Counted from the first letter of the stretch, positions 7,683 to 17,243 are shown. The stretch is DNA of 38,463 bases from an uncultured Vampirovibrio sp. (GCA_910583725.1 CAJTXZ010000009.1:53324-91786), one strand, 5' to 3'. Notes: a model not told the origin generated them from the letters alone. Made by a program: numbers and translations.

Positions 7683-10166
7683 CTACTTTACAACAATGTT
7701 TACAAGCTTATTTGGCACAACTATTGTTTTAACAACGGTTTTACCTTCTATAGCCTGTTTTATTTTTTCGCTATCCAGGGCAAGCTTTGTTAATTCATCG
7801 TTTGATTGATTATTTGTTGTTTCAATCTTATCCCTGATTTTGCCGTTTATTTGAACAATAAGGGTAACATCATTAAGTTTTGTTAAGCTTTCTTCATATT
7901 TTGGCCAGTCAAGCTCATGAATTGAGCCTTCTTTGCCGTCTTTTTGTGCAAGTTCAGAGTAAATTTCTTCACTCATATAAACGGCAACAGGTGATAAGAG
8001 CTTAATTAATGAAATAAGAGCAAAACTTAAAACATTAGGCTCAATGTCTTTTTCGTCCTTAACGTAGTCATAGATTGCGTTTGTTAATTCTCTATATCTT
8101 GAAACGACGGTATTGAACTGAAATTCGTTTTCAATGTCGTTTGTTATTTTTTTGATTGATATGTGAACTTCGCGAAGCAATCTGTCTGATTTTGCGTCTA
8201 ATTTTTCAGGGATTTTGTAATCAAGGGTGATTAAATCCTGATATTTTGAATAGAGCCTGTAGACTCTGCATAAAAATTTATAGCAGCCTTCTACACCGGC
8301 ATCTGACCAGTCAAAATCTCTTGCAGGCGGTGAATCTGAGATTATGAATAACCTTGCTGTATCAGCGCCGTAGTTTGCAAATATTTCATCGGGGTCTACG
8401 GTGTTGCCCTTTGATTTTGACATTTTAGAGCCGTCTTTTAAAACCATACCTTGGGTTAAGAGGTTTTTAAACGGTTCATCAAAATCAAGAAGCCCTATGT
8501 CTCTTAGCGCCTTTGTGAAAAACCTTGAATAGAGAAGATGCAAGATAGCATGTTCAATTCCGCCAACGTATTGATCAACGGGCAACCATTTGTTTACAAG
8601 GTCTTTATTAAATGCTTTTTTGTCGTTTTTAGCGTCAGCATAGCGCATATAATACCAGCTGGAGCACATAAAGGTGTCCATTGTGTCAGTTTCTCTTTTT
8701 GCAGGGCCGCCACATAGTGGACAAACCGCGTTTTCAAAGGTTTTTGATGTTTTAACGGGGGATATTCCCTGGATGGAAAAATCTACATCGGTCGGGAGTT
8801 TTACAGGCAAATCTTCTTCATTAACAGGCTGGCAGCCGCATTTTTCACAGTATACAACAGGAATAGGAGCACCCCAATATCTTTGTCTTGAGATTAACCA
8901 ATCGCGAAGCCTGTATTGGGTTTTAGCATAGCCAAAACCTTTATCTTCCGCGCATTTTGTAATTTTTGCCTTGGCTTCTTCGTTATTGATTTCGTTAAAT
9001 TCACCAGAATTTACAAGGGTGCCAGGGTCAATATAGGCTTTATCCGGCGCATAGCCTTCGCCGTCTATTACCTGAATTATTGGAAGGTTATATTTTTTTG
9101 CAAAGTCAAAGTCTCTTTCATCATGCGCAGGAACGGCCATAACAGCGCCTGTGCCGTAGTCTACTATTGCATAATCTGCCACCCATATAGGGCAAATGCG
9201 CCCTGTAAAAGGATTTATAATATGCGTACCCAGAGGGGTGCCTGTTTTGATTCTTTCTGTTGAAAGTCTTTCGATTTCAGACATTTTTCTGGCATTTTCT
9301 CTGTATTTTTCAACGGTTTCTTTGTTTTCCGGAGTGGTTAATTTTTCAATGTCAGGATATTCCGGCGCCACAACAAGATAGGTTATACCGTAAGAAGTGT
9401 CAGGGCGGGTGGTGTAAACTGGGATTTCGAGGCCGCCTTTGTCTTCGAATTCTTTAACTTTGAATTTAAGGATTGTGCCTGTTGATTTTCCTATCCAGTT
9501 TGCCTGCATAGTTTTTACGTTGTCGCCCCAGCCTTCAAGTTTGTCTAAGTCTTCAAGCAAAACTTCCGCGTAGTCTGTTATTTTGAGGAACCACTGTTCT
9601 AAGTTTTTCTTTGTGACTTCACTGTCACAGCGCCAGCATTTACCGTCTATTACCTGTTCATTTGCAAGCACTGTTGCACATTTTTCACACCAGTTTACGG
9701 CTGCACCTTTTTTATAGGCCAAGCCTTTTTTGTATAACTGTAAAAAGAGCCACTGTGTCCATTTGTAGTAATCTTCTTTGCAGGTGGCAACTTCTCTGTC
9801 CCAGTCTACAGAAAGGCCGAGCATTTTTAATTGTTTTTTCATATAAGAAATGTTTTTATCAGTCCATTCTGCAGGGTTTGCACCGTGCTGGATTGCAGCA
9901 TTTTCAGCAGGAAGGCCGAAACTATCCCAGCCCATAGGGTGCAATACATTAAAACCATTAGCTTTTTTAAATCTTGCTATAACATCTGTTATTGTGTAGT
10001 TTCTAACATGCCCCATATGCAGTTTGCCTGAGGGGTATGGAAACATAGATAGAGCATAATATTTGGGCTTATCTGAATCATCATAGGTTTTAAATGCCTT
10101 ATTTTTTTCCCATTCTTCAAGCCATTTTTTTTCAATTTTTGAAGGATAATATTCGCTCATTAACAT
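7683..10166 (-). CDS. leuS: Leucyl-tRNA synthetase
   Basis: 827 residues, full length for a bacterial class I LeuRS, which charges tRNA-Leu. The HIGH-type motif is HMGH at residues 50-53 (in PSGKLHMGHVRNY) and the KMSKS motif is near residue 580 (DGSKMSKSKGNT). The connective-peptide editing domain (TTRPDT, TGAVMAVPAHDERD) that hydrolyses mischarged tRNA is intact. Zinc-type cysteine pairs are present (CEKC with CWRC; CEKCGC with CPLCGG). The C-terminal anticodon-binding and C-terminal domains (VTLIVQINGKIRDKIE) complete the enzyme. The ATG at 10166 is used, with GGAG about 12 bases upstream; ATG at 10160 is possible. It is convergent with the small genes at 6799-7399. Confidence 0.98.
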   Translation of the reverse strand: MLMSEYYPSKIEKKWLEEWEKNKAFKTYDDSDKPKYYALSMFPYPSGKLHMGHVRNYTITDVIARFKKANGFNVLHPMGWDSFGLPAENAAIQHGANPAEWTDKNISYMKKQLKMLGLSVDWDREVATCKEDYYKWTQWLFLQLYKKGLAYKKGAAVNWCEKCATVLANEQVIDGKCWRCDSEVTKKNLEQWFLKITDYAEVLLEDLDKLEGWGDNVKTMQANWIGKSTGTILKFKVKEFEDKGGLEIPVYTTRPDTSYGITYLVVAPEYPDIEKLTTPENKETVEKYRENARKMSEIERLSTERIKTGTPLGTHIINPFTGRICPIWVADYAIVDYGTGAVMAVPAHDERDFDFAKKYNLPIIQVIDGEGYAPDKAYIDPGTLVNSGEFNEINNEEAKAKITKCAEDKGFGYAKTQYRLRDWLISRQRYWGAPIPVVYCEKCGCQPVNEEDLPVKLPTDVDFSIQGISPVKTSKTFENAVCPLCGGPAKRETDTMDTFMCSSWYYMRYADAKNDKKAFNKDLVNKWLPVDQYVGGIEHAILHLLYSRFFTKALRDIGLLDFDEPFKNLLTQGMVLKDGSKMSKSKGNTVDPDEIFANYGADTARLFIISDSPPARDFDWSDAGVEGCYKFLCRVYRLYSKYQDLITLDYKIPEKLDAKSDRLLREVHISIKKITNDIENEFQFNTVVSRYRELTNAIYDYVKDEKDIEPNVLSFALISLIKLLSPVAVYMSEEIYSELAQKDGKEGSIHELDWPKYEESLTKLNDVTLIVQINGKIRDKIETTNNQSNDELTKLALDSEKIKQAIEGKTVVKTIVVPNKLVNIVVK

Positions 10167-10211
10167 ATGTTTTTAAAACTCCAAGTCTTTTTAATCATGA
10201 ATTATGTAAAA

Positions 10212-10217
10212 ATTATA
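10212..10217 (-). promoter_or_regulatory. Possible -10 element for leuS
   Basis: Read on the minus strand this is TATAAT, 46 bases before the leuS start. The -35 region is weak, so this is tentative. Confidence 0.3.
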
Positions 10218-10272
10218 ACTTAAAAATAATATTTGAATTGTACATTCTGAGATTTTTTGCCGAAGCGGTCGG

Positions 10273-10295
10273 TGTGAAGCACTAATAGTGCCACA
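10273..10295. other. Hairpin between the 2-oxoacid oxidoreductase operon and leuS
   Basis: TGTG and GCACT arms (10273-10283) pair with AGTGC and CACA (10287-10295) around a three-base loop with two bulged A. No T-run follows on the minus strand, so it is not a standard terminator. It lies just after the stop of the last oxidoreductase gene and may protect the mRNA 3' end. Confidence 0.45.
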
Positions 10296-10305
10296 GGAGC
10301 GGATT

Positions 10306-10869
10306 TTAGCATTTTGCTGTTTCTTTAATAAGATTATATCCTGCTTCAAAGGAATCAATGTTGAATCTTAGAAAGTCTGCCCTCTTTGCCTGAGAGATTT
10401 TTTTTAGCGCCTCAAGGACGCTTTCTTTTGCAAGTATACCGGTTTTTCTAATTAGAAGGCCAAGCGCCATTATGTTTAAAAGCCTTGTTTCGCTTGATTT
10501 TGCAACTAAGTCGGTGAATGGTTCCATAATGTAGTTTATGTCATTTCTTGATTTAGCCTCGCCTGTCATTGAGGAATTTAGAATTGCTGTGCCGTTTTTT
10601 GCGACAGTTTTTTCAAAACGGTTTAGGGCTGCTTTACTCAGGAAGATGCCGTAATCCGCCTCATCAAAGATGGGGGACGGGATTTCCTCATTTGAGATTG
10701 TGACATAGCAGTTTGCACTTCCGCCGCGCATTTCAGCACCGTAAGATGGTATCCAGGTTGTGTTTTTACCCTCTATCATTGCAGCTTCTGCAAGAGTTGT
10801 ACCTAAAAATAATACTCCCTGTCCTCCAAAACCTGCAATAATTATGTGTTTTTCATCTTTTGAATTCAT
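10306..10869 (-). CDS. 2-oxoacid:ferredoxin oxidoreductase, gamma subunit
   Basis: 187 residues. It belongs to the pyruvate/ketoisovalerate oxidoreductase catalytic (gamma) domain family. The start shows the hallmark IIIAGFGGQGVLFLGTTLAEAA, followed by PSYGAEMRGGSANCYVTIS, which line the active-site cleft with the TPP subunits. It is the last gene of a four-gene operon (delta, alpha, beta, gamma), five bases after the beta subunit. The complex would oxidatively decarboxylate a 2-oxoacid to an acyl-CoA and reduce ferredoxin. The substrate cannot be fixed from this subunit. Confidence 0.92.
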   Translation of the reverse strand: MNSKDEKHIIIAGFGGQGVLFLGTTLAEAAMIEGKNTTWIPSYGAEMRGGSANCYVTISNEEIPSPIFDEADYGIFLSKAALNRFEKTVAKNGTAILNSSMTGEAKSRNDINYIMEPFTDLVAKSSETRLLNIMALGLLIRKTGILAKESVLEALKKISQAKRADFLRFNIDSFEAGYNLIKETAKC

Positions 10870-10874
10870 AGATT

Positions 10875-11642
10875 TTATTCCGTAATATTGGTTATATCTT
10901 TAATTACCCCTAATTTGTGTACTTTTGAAATTTCGTTTTGAATGTATTCTAAAGCCTTTATGGGGGAGAGTTTCCAGCCAGTGGGGCAAGCACATAAAAC
11001 TTCCACAAAGGAAAAACCAAGCCCGTTTATTTGGTTTAAAAATGCTTTTTTGATGGCTGCTTTGGTTTTTATTATACTCTGAGGGTTAAAAATGCCTGTT
11101 CTTTCAACGTATACAGCGCCGTCACACAGAGCCACCATTTCTGCAATTTTAACAGGATAGCCGTTTTTTTTCGGGTCTCTACCTTTTTTTGTCGTGGTTG
11201 TGATTTGTCCTAAGATACTTGTGGCGCTTGCTTGTCCGCCTGTCATGCCAAAATTTGTGTTATTTATGCATATTGTTGTCAGGTTTTCGCCCCGGCATGC
11301 TGTGTGGATGGTTTCATTCATGCCAATTGTTGCAGCATCGCCATCTCCCTGGTATGTGAAAACAATTTTATCTGGTTTGGCGCGCTTTACGCCGGTTGCA
11401 ACACAGGGAGCTCTTCCGTGGGATGAGCCTACAATATCTAAGTCATAAAACTTTTCCATACTGATAGAGCAGCCAACAGAGGCTATTGCAATGGTTTTAC
11501 CCTGAATTCCAAGCTCATCAATCACTTCTGCAACAAGTCTTAAAACTACTCCATGCCCGCAGCCTGCACAGAAAGGGTAGTCATAGTTCTCTTGTATTGT
11601 TTTTGGGCGGCTGAAAACAAGTGTCCCTTTTTCTTTTAGCAT
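10875..11642 (-). CDS. 2-oxoacid:ferredoxin oxidoreductase, beta (TPP-binding) subunit
   Basis: 255 residues. TPP/Mg binding is shown by CAGCGHG near the N-terminus and the GDGDAATIGMNE...NNTNFGMTGGQ segment (GDG...NN motif). Cysteines in CAGCGHG and GCSISM match those that hold a [4Fe-4S] cluster in small beta subunits of this family. The start overlaps the end of the alpha gene by seven bases, typical of tight translational coupling, and the gamma gene follows after five bases. Together with the alpha subunit it forms the catalytic core that decarboxylates the 2-oxoacid. Confidence 0.94.
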   Translation of the reverse strand: MLKEKGTLVFSRPKTIQENYDYPFCAGCGHGVVLRLVAEVIDELGIQGKTIAIASVGCSISMEKFYDLDIVGSSHGRAPCVATGVKRAKPDKIVFTYQGDGDAATIGMNETIHTACRGENLTTICINNTNFGMTGGQASATSILGQITTTTKKGRDPKKNGYPVKIAEMVALCDGAVYVERTGIFNPQSIIKTKAAIKKAFLNQINGLGFSFVEVLCACPTGWKLSPIKALEYIQNEISKVHKLGVIKDITNITE

Positions 11643-12757
11643 ATTATCTGCTCCTTAGGAAATTTTTCTGCTGCATTGTGTGAAAGGCTGCATTTATTAG
11701 ACAATTCTTTGATTTTTTCTATTATTTCGCCCTCTTTTACTATTGCTCCGCCAAGTCTTGATAGTAATTCTATAGGGCAAACTCCGTCTATTGCAGCCTT
11801 AACATCAAGCATCATCTGGCCTTCATTAAGTTCTATATCAAGAATGGTTTTTTTGCCTTTGGCTGTATCTTTTAATTCTTCTGAAGGGAAGGGCCACAGT
11901 GTAACGGGTCTGAATAATCCTGCCTTAATTCCAAGCTTTCTTGCCTTTTGTACAGCACTCTTTGCCACTCTTGCCACTGTGCCGAAGGCTGTTAGTAAAA
12001 TATCAGCATCATCTGCCATATATTTTTCATACATTACTTCGTTTTGTTGGATGGTATTATATTTTCTTTGAAGTTTTTCATTTAATAATATTAAGTCATT
12101 ACCTTGCATATGAAGTGAGACAAGCTTTCTAAAGGGGCGTTTATTGGCGCCTTCGCCAACGCCGTCTGCTTCCCAGTCTGATGAATCTGGTATTTTAAGG
12201 TCAAAAGGTTTTAATTCGACAGGCTCCATCATTTGTCCGAGCATACCATCAGCCAACAGCATTGCGGGATTTCTGTATTTAAATGCAAGATAGAAGGTTT
12301 TATAGGTAAGTTCTACTGCTTCATTAATGGTGGATGGGGCAAGGACGATTGTTCTATAGTCTCCGTTTCCGCCGCCTTTTGTTGCCTGAAAGTAATCTCC
12401 CTGAGAGGGAGTTATATTTCCAAGGCCCGGGCCTGCGCGCATCACGCTTATAATTACACCTGGAATTTCTGCTGTTGCCATAGCGGAAATTCCTTCCTGC
12501 ATAAGGGCTATAGCACAGGAGGATGAACTTGTCATACTAAGGGTTCCAGTTGAGGCTGCACCGATTAACATATTAACGGCTGCAAGCTCTGATTCAGCGC
12601 TTATGTATGTGCGGCTAAGTCTTGGCATTTCATCGCTCATAAATTCGCCAATTTCATTCTGGGGCGTAATCGGGTAGCCAAAATAGCATTCCAAGCCTGC
12701 ATTGATTGCAGCCTGGGCAATTGCTTTATTGCCTTTCATTAAAATTTTTGAAGTCAT
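11636..12757 (-). CDS. vorB: 2-oxoacid:ferredoxin oxidoreductase, alpha subunit (VorB-like)
   Basis: 373 residues. The opening KGNKAIAQAAINAGLECYFGYPITPQNEI and the later TSSSSCAIALMQEGISAMATAEIP and RAGPGLGNITPSQGDYFQATKGGG are those of VorB-type alpha subunits (pyrimidine-binding domain plus transketolase C-terminal domain). VorB enzymes act on branched-chain 2-oxoacids such as 3-methyl-2-oxobutanoate, but KorA-type 2-oxoglutarate enzymes look similar, so the substrate is a best guess. It sits five bases after the ferredoxin subunit and overlaps the beta gene. In an anaerobe this enzyme supplies reduced ferredoxin and acyl-CoA from amino-acid breakdown, or runs backwards for biosynthesis. 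Confidence 0.92.
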   Translation of the reverse strand: MTSKILMKGNKAIAQAAINAGLECYFGYPITPQNEIGEFMSDEMPRLSRTYISAESELAAVNMLIGAASTGTLSMTSSSSCAIALMQEGISAMATAEIPGVIISVMRAGPGLGNITPSQGDYFQATKGGGNGDYRTIVLAPSTINEAVELTYKTFYLAFKYRNPAMLLADGMLGQMMEPVELKPFDLKIPDSSDWEADGVGEGANKRPFRKLVSLHMQGNDLILLNEKLQRKYNTIQQNEVMYEKYMADDADILLTAFGTVARVAKSAVQKARKLGIKAGLFRPVTLWPFPSEELKDTAKGKKTILDIELNEGQMMLDVKAAIDGVCPIELLSRLGGAIVKEGEIIEKIKELSNKCSLSHNAAEKFPKEQIIC

Positions 12758-12762
12758 ACCAG

Positions 12763-12972
12763 CTATTTATAAACCTCTTTTATTGCTATATCAGGGCAGC
12801 TTATGGCGCACAAGGCACAGCCTATGCAGGCATTTTTTTCTGCGTTAAAGACGGCATATTTGCTGCCTGAAGAATTGGTTAAATTACCAATTTCTATAAG
12901 CTTTTTTGGGCACACGCTGACACATATCCCGCAAGCTTTGCATTTTTCTTTATCAATTACAATGTTTGGCAT
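12763..12972 (-). CDS. 2-oxoacid:ferredoxin oxidoreductase, delta subunit (2x[4Fe-4S] ferredoxin)
   Basis: 69 residues. Two ferredoxin motifs, CKACGICVSVC-P and CIGCALCAISC-P, each C-x2-C-x2-C-x3-C-P, bind two [4Fe-4S] clusters that carry electrons from the TPP core to soluble ferredoxin. It is the first gene of the operon; the alpha gene begins five bases after its stop. No good Shine-Dalgarno is seen before the ATG, which is unusual for the head of an operon, but the length and the MPNIVIDKEKC opening are normal for the family. Confidence 0.92.
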   Translation of the reverse strand: MPNIVIDKEKCKACGICVSVCPKKLIEIGNLTNSSGSKYAVFNAEKNACIGCALCAISCPDIAIKEVYK

Positions 12973-13090
12973 GACTACATGTTAGCACCTGAATTTTAAA
13001 TTACACAGAATAATTCTCTTTCGTTACATTTCAAGATGAAGTTATATGAAGCGGGTTTTATTAAGTGCTGCAACAGCAGGCTTTTTGTGA

Positions 13091-14038
13091 TTAAAATGTA
13101 ACTTTTTTGCAGGTATGTTTGGTGTCTGTTTCGGTTTTTAATGATGGAATGTAAAAACTGAATACATTTTTCATATCATCAAGGCTTTCGGCTTTTATGC
13201 TTCCATTGTGCGCGTTAATGATTCTTTTAGATAAGTATAAACCAAGGCCTATTCCTATTTTTGCGTATTTTGTAGAGAAAGATGTGTATTTTTTAAAAAG
13301 CTGTTTTAAAACTTTGTCAGGAATTGGACTGCCTGAATTTTCAATATAGAATCTAAAGAAACCTTTGTCATTTGCAAGGTTTATATTAATCAAGGTGTTT
13401 TTGTCTGCGTAATTAAGTGCGTTTGCAATTAAATTCATAATCACCCTTTTTATTTGAATTTTATCAGCATATATAATGCCGGTTTTCATATCATTTGTAC
13501 ATATTTGGATGTCAAGCATGGCTTCTTTTGCAAGACTTTGGACTTCCTCTCTGCATTGAAGAACAAGCTCTGTTATATCAAAATTTTCATATACTAAGTT
13601 TAGAGCGCCCGCATTGACCTTATACGTTTCAAGGATAGTAAAGACGAGGCTTTTCATATATTTGCATGAATCCAATATTCCCGAGACTAAACTTTTTTGT
13701 TCGCTGTTTAATGTGCCAAAGGTACCATCAAGAAGTATTTGAAGACCTGCTATTTGGGAAATAGTAGGGGTTTTCAGGTCATGGCACAGTGTTGCAACAA
13801 AAGCGTCTTTTTGTTCGGAGGCTTTATCTATATCAAAGATATTAAGAAGGCTGTATTCACTGCTGCAGTTTAAAAACCTTGGAATCATTAAATATAAAAC
13901 AAATGAACAGAATATTATGATTTCGCATTGTCTATTAGAAAAACCTGCATAGGGATTATAGCACAAGAATAGTAAACACAGACAAAATATGCAGTCCTTT
14001 AAGGTTTCGTAAAGATTTTTCTTTAAAAAATCCATCAT
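13091..14038 (-). CDS. Orphan sensor histidine kinase
   Basis: 315 residues. Two hydrophobic segments (about 16-27 and 39-53; Cys-rich) make a short membrane anchor without a sizeable external sensor domain. The HisKA domain follows with the phospho-acceptor His86 in FVATLCHDLKTP. The HATPase domain has an N-box (NLIANALNYADK), a G1 region that reads ENSGSPIP (NSG in place of the usual D-x-G) and a well-kept G2 (GIGLGLYLSKRIINAHNGSI). No HAMP, PAS or receiver domain and no response-regulator gene nearby, so its partner lies elsewhere. It follows the hydrogenase-sensor operon on the same strand after a 269-base gap, so co-regulation is possible but not shown. Confidence 0.9.
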   Translation of the reverse strand: MMDFLKKNLYETLKDCIFCLCLLFLCYNPYAGFSNRQCEIIIFCSFVLYLMIPRFLNCSSEYSLLNIFDIDKASEQKDAFVATLCHDLKTPTISQIAGLQILLDGTFGTLNSEQKSLVSGILDSCKYMKSLVFTILETYKVNAGALNLVYENFDITELVLQCREEVQSLAKEAMLDIQICTNDMKTGIIYADKIQIKRVIMNLIANALNYADKNTLININLANDKGFFRFYIENSGSPIPDKVLKQLFKKYTSFSTKYAKIGIGLGLYLSKRIINAHNGSIKAESLDDMKNVFSFYIPSLKTETDTKHTCKKVTF

Positions 14039-14307
14039 ATAGTGCGTTTAATCTTTTCTTGTTTAAGAGTTACACAAATTTTAATTATTATAATGTATAT
14101 TCAAATTATAACAAAGATTTGAATATTTTGTTACATTTCTTTATAAAAATGCTATAAAATAGTATATAGAGGGGATATTATTTTTTAATATATGTTAAAT
14201 ACGGGCATTTTGACGGTTTTTTGTTGAATTTGTAACCAAAAACCATTCATTTTTGTGCATATAACTTTTGATTGCAAGAAAGAAGCTTAATTGACATAAG
14301 CCCGTAA

Positions 14308-15465
14308 TTACATATATTGAATTTCAACCCGTTTTGTATATTTTTCTTCTAATACCCTTTTCATCTTTTTGATTACATTTTTTCTGATTTCAATTTCAAT
14401 TGGAAGCGCCGGGTCATAATGAGCCTGATTCAATTGTGCACCAACCATAAATAGAATGTAGTCATTGTCTAACAAGAGGTTCATAAGCCTTGTTGCAGCA
14501 TTAATTTCTGTTATTCTTGTCTCGTCTTCAAGATATTCATAGGTTAGGCTCAGGGTTAAGATGCCTTCTGTTATAAGGTCTATTCCTTCCATAGAGGAGC
14601 ATGCCGGTAATTTTCCTGTATTAAACGGGCTTTCTGTAATAATTTCTCTATTTAATTCTCTTGAAATAAGATTTGCTGTTGTGCCGCCGCATATGGCTTT
14701 TTTACCGTCAAATTCCGCGAATAATTTGGCGTATTCCGCGTCTTTTTCAGAATGATATGGAGGGCCTGTAAAAATACAGAGTTTTCTTAATTTTGCAAAA
14801 TGTACAACGCATGCTGAAATGTCGTCTTTTGCCTGCTTTTTATCTATATATTTTGCGTACTCTACTATATATTTTGATAATTCCCTGCTTGAAATATCGG
14901 GCTGGTGCTTTAATTTGTTTTTAACAACATCGATAAGCCCTTTCCTTCGAAGGCCGAGTTTTAAGTTGTCTCCTCCAAGGCCTGCCTGTGTTACACCATC
15001 AGAGCAAAAAATGAGCCTGTCACCTAAATCAAGCCTTATGTGATAAATTTTCATATGCCTGTTTGAAAAGGTTTTAGAATTAATTATTTTGCAATCCGGC
15101 TCTATTACTTCGCCGTTTTTTTTCATCCAGATAAACTGCGGATTTCCTTCTTCTACTATCTTTACATCACCATCATCCGTGCAATCAAGGGCTGAAAATG
15201 TTGAATAGCTTATCTGGCGCACTTTGCAGACAGGAAGGGAATTTAGTATTGTTTCGCAGGCTGCTCTAATATTTCTTTGTGCCTCAATGAATCTTAAGAG
15301 CATTGTTGCTGTCATACAGGATAATATATTTGCCTTAATGCCGCTTCCAAGGCCGTCTGATAATACGGCAATAAGCCTGCCTTTGAGCCTTTTTGATATA
15401 AAATAGTCTCCAAAAGCATTCTGGTTATATTTTTTTTCCTGTGTACAGTTAATATCTATAAACAT
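14308..15465 (-). CDS. SpoIIE/PP2C-type protein serine phosphatase with extra C-terminal domain
   Basis: 385 residues. The PP2C/SpoIIE fold spans about 15-228 with metal-binding motifs AVLSDGLGSG, FCSDGVTQ and KDDISACVV (the paired Asp). The C-terminal part (about 229-385; GPPYHSEKDAEYAKLF and GGTTANLISREL) is a separate conserved-looking domain; phosphatases encoded next to sensory [FeFe] hydrogenases carry similar extensions. The start codon overlaps the stop of the hydrogenase gene by one base (TAATG), so the two are translationally coupled. It probably dephosphorylates a regulator such as an anti-sigma-factor antagonist in response to the upstream H-cluster protein. The phosphatase call is firm; the target is unknown. 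Confidence 0.88.
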   Translation of the reverse strand: MFIDINCTQEKKYNQNAFGDYFISKRLKGRLIAVLSDGLGSGIKANILSCMTATMLLRFIEAQRNIRAACETILNSLPVCKVRQISYSTFSALDCTDDGDVKIVEEGNPQFIWMKKNGEVIEPDCKIINSKTFSNRHMKIYHIRLDLGDRLIFCSDGVTQAGLGGDNLKLGLRRKGLIDVVKNKLKHQPDISSRELSKYIVEYAKYIDKKQAKDDISACVVHFAKLRKLCIFTGPPYHSEKDAEYAKLFAEFDGKKAICGGTTANLISRELNREIITESPFNTGKLPACSSMEGIDLITEGILTLSLTYEYLEDETRITEINAATRLMNLLLDNDYILFMVGAQLNQAHYDPALPIEIEIRKNVIKKMKRVLEEKYTKRVEIQYM

Positions 15466-17243
15466 TAGTTTTGCTCTTTTTGGATGGTGGTATCTTCCAT
15501 ATTATCTTTGTCATAATCCTGCGCAATTGAGCTTAAAAGAAGCTCTGTTTCAACCATATGTTCGCCAAGAAGACATGCTATATTTTGAACGATTGAAATG
15601 TTTTTGTTTATGACCTCATGTGCTTTTTGAGCGATTTTTTCTCTATTTACCTGAGATTTTGTTACATCGACAATAATGGCGCCAACAAGTTCATCCTTTT
15701 CTATGGTAAATGCTGTGATGTCATAAAGCCTGTCGTTTGAGGGGTAGTGTTCTTTATGAATATCAGAGTAATCCCCGAGTGCCGTTCTAAATACAGAGCT
15801 GAAATCCACAATGCGCTCTATCTGTGCTCCTTTTAGCATATCAGGGTTTTGCGAGTACACATCGTACATATCAGGCATGAACATTTTTATGAAGGCATTA
15901 TTGGCCTCTGCCACCCTTAAATCTTTATCCACCATAACCATAGCGGATGGCATACATCTTAAAAGCGCATCAGCCTTTCTGTGGGCGATTTGCCTCATAT
16001 ATGAAGCACACTGCGAGGGCTCTGCTTCGTTACGTAATAGTGCATAGCCCATTTCTCTGCAGGATGAGTATCCGCAGCCGCCGCAGTTAAGTTCATCCTC
16101 AATAGAGTTTTTGCCGATTCTCTTTAGGGCTTTTCTTAATTCTTCTACGCTGAATTTTTGGTTTAAAATCGGCGATTCTTTAAATTCCATATTTACAACG
16201 GTTTTAGGGTTTTTTGGAATGTCAGGTCTTGATTTTGTATAATTAATTATTTTTGCCATAACATCAAGGCCTGCTTTTTTATCAGTAACACCCGGGCCCC
16301 CGACACAACCGCCGCCGCAGCTCAGACCTTCCATAAATATTTTATTTTTCAGGGTGGACTCATCAAAACCTCTTAAAACCTTATCTATTGTTTCAAGAGA
16401 GCTGACGTTTAGAAATTCAATGTCTTTTACGACATTATAATCATAATTTCTAAGGCATTTTTTAATTGTAGAATTCATCCCGCCTTCTATTGGATAAATT
16501 GCTCCTTCATATGCGGTTTCAGGCACAAACTGCTCGTTTTCGTAGTGAATTTTTTCTGTGTTTATATATTCTTCATTCAGCCAGTATTTTAATTCATCAA
16601 AGGTTAAGGAGGCGCTTATTAAATCAGGGTTTCTGTCGGCTTCGTTCTTTTTTGCAATGCAGGGGCCTATAAAAACAACCTTTATATCGTTTCCAAATTT
16701 TTCTTTTAAAATTTTTGCATGGGTTAGGGCAGGAGAAGCCACAGGTGTAATATTTTTTGCAAATTCGGGGTGGTAAAGCCTGATAAAATCAACAACGACA
16801 GGGCATGCGCTTGATATGTAAAGCTTTTGGGCTGATGTATTTGATTCGCAGAGCATTTGTGCGGTTTTAATTGAAACTTCCTGTGCGCCAAGGGCTGTTT
16901 CAGATACACCTTTGAAGCCGAGTTTTTTTAATATTGCGATTAATTTTTCTTTTGGCATATTATCAAAAATGCCTGAGAATGTAGGCGCTAAGGAAACGTA
17001 AACATCAGGCCTTACGCCATTTTTTGGCATAAGGATGTTTTTTACTTTTTCAATGTCATTTCTTACCCTCTTAGCTTTTGAGGGACAAGCCAAAACACAC
17101 GCCCCGCAAGAGATACACTTGTCTCCTATAACGCTTGCATGGCCTGATTCAATTTTTATTGCTTTTACAAAACAGTTCCTAACGCACTTATAACAGTCAC
17201 TGCACTCATTTTTGAGTGTGTATACCGGCAAAATTTTGTTCAT
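15465..17243 (-). CDS. Sensory-type [FeFe] hydrogenase with PAS domain (HydS-like)
   Basis: 592 residues. Domains in order: two [4Fe-4S] ferredoxin motifs (Cys14/17/20/24 and Cys43/46/49/53), an H-cluster domain (about 80-330), a Fes-type [4Fe-4S] motif near 385-410 (CGGCGYSSC with a later Cys) and a PAS domain (about 425-535). The H-cluster cysteine ligands are kept, but the pocket is altered: motif L1 reads SSACP, so the proton-relay cysteine is Ala146 and Cys147 remains; L2 reads GPCIAKKNE with Gly193 in place of Met; L3 reads EGLSCGGGC with Leu307 in place of Met. These changes are known from slow, sensory [FeFe] hydrogenases. Four bases overlap the upstream [2Fe-2S] gene and one base overlaps the downstream phosphatase gene. 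A role in sensing H2 or redox state is inferred. Confidence 0.9.
   Translation of the reverse strand: MNKILPVYTLKNECSDCYKCVRNCFVKAIKIESGHASVIGDKCISCGACVLACPSKAKRVRNDIEKVKNILMPKNGVRPDVYVSLAPTFSGIFDNMPKEKLIAILKKLGFKGVSETALGAQEVSIKTAQMLCESNTSAQKLYISSACPVVVDFIRLYHPEFAKNITPVASPALTHAKILKEKFGNDIKVVFIGPCIAKKNEADRNPDLISASLTFDELKYWLNEEYINTEKIHYENEQFVPETAYEGAIYPIEGGMNSTIKKCLRNYDYNVVKDIEFLNVSSLETIDKVLRGFDESTLKNKIFMEGLSCGGGCVGGPGVTDKKAGLDVMAKIINYTKSRPDIPKNPKTVVNMEFKESPILNQKFSVEELRKALKRIGKNSIEDELNCGGCGYSSCREMGYALLRNEAEPSQCASYMRQIAHRKADALLRCMPSAMVMVDKDLRVAEANNAFIKMFMPDMYDVYSQNPDMLKGAQIERIVDFSSVFRTALGDYSDIHKEHYPSNDRLYDITAFTIEKDELVGAIIVDVTKSQVNREKIAQKAHEVINKNISIVQNIACLLGEHMVETELLLSSIAQDYDKDNMEDTTIQKEQN

Noticed and set aside
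7537..7809. 90-codon + frame across the end of leuS
   Set aside because: Overlaps the conserved C-terminus of leuS and has no ribosome site.
10273..10295. Rho-independent terminator of the oxidoreductase operon
   Set aside because: Good hairpin but A-rich, not T-rich, on its 3' side in the sense direction.
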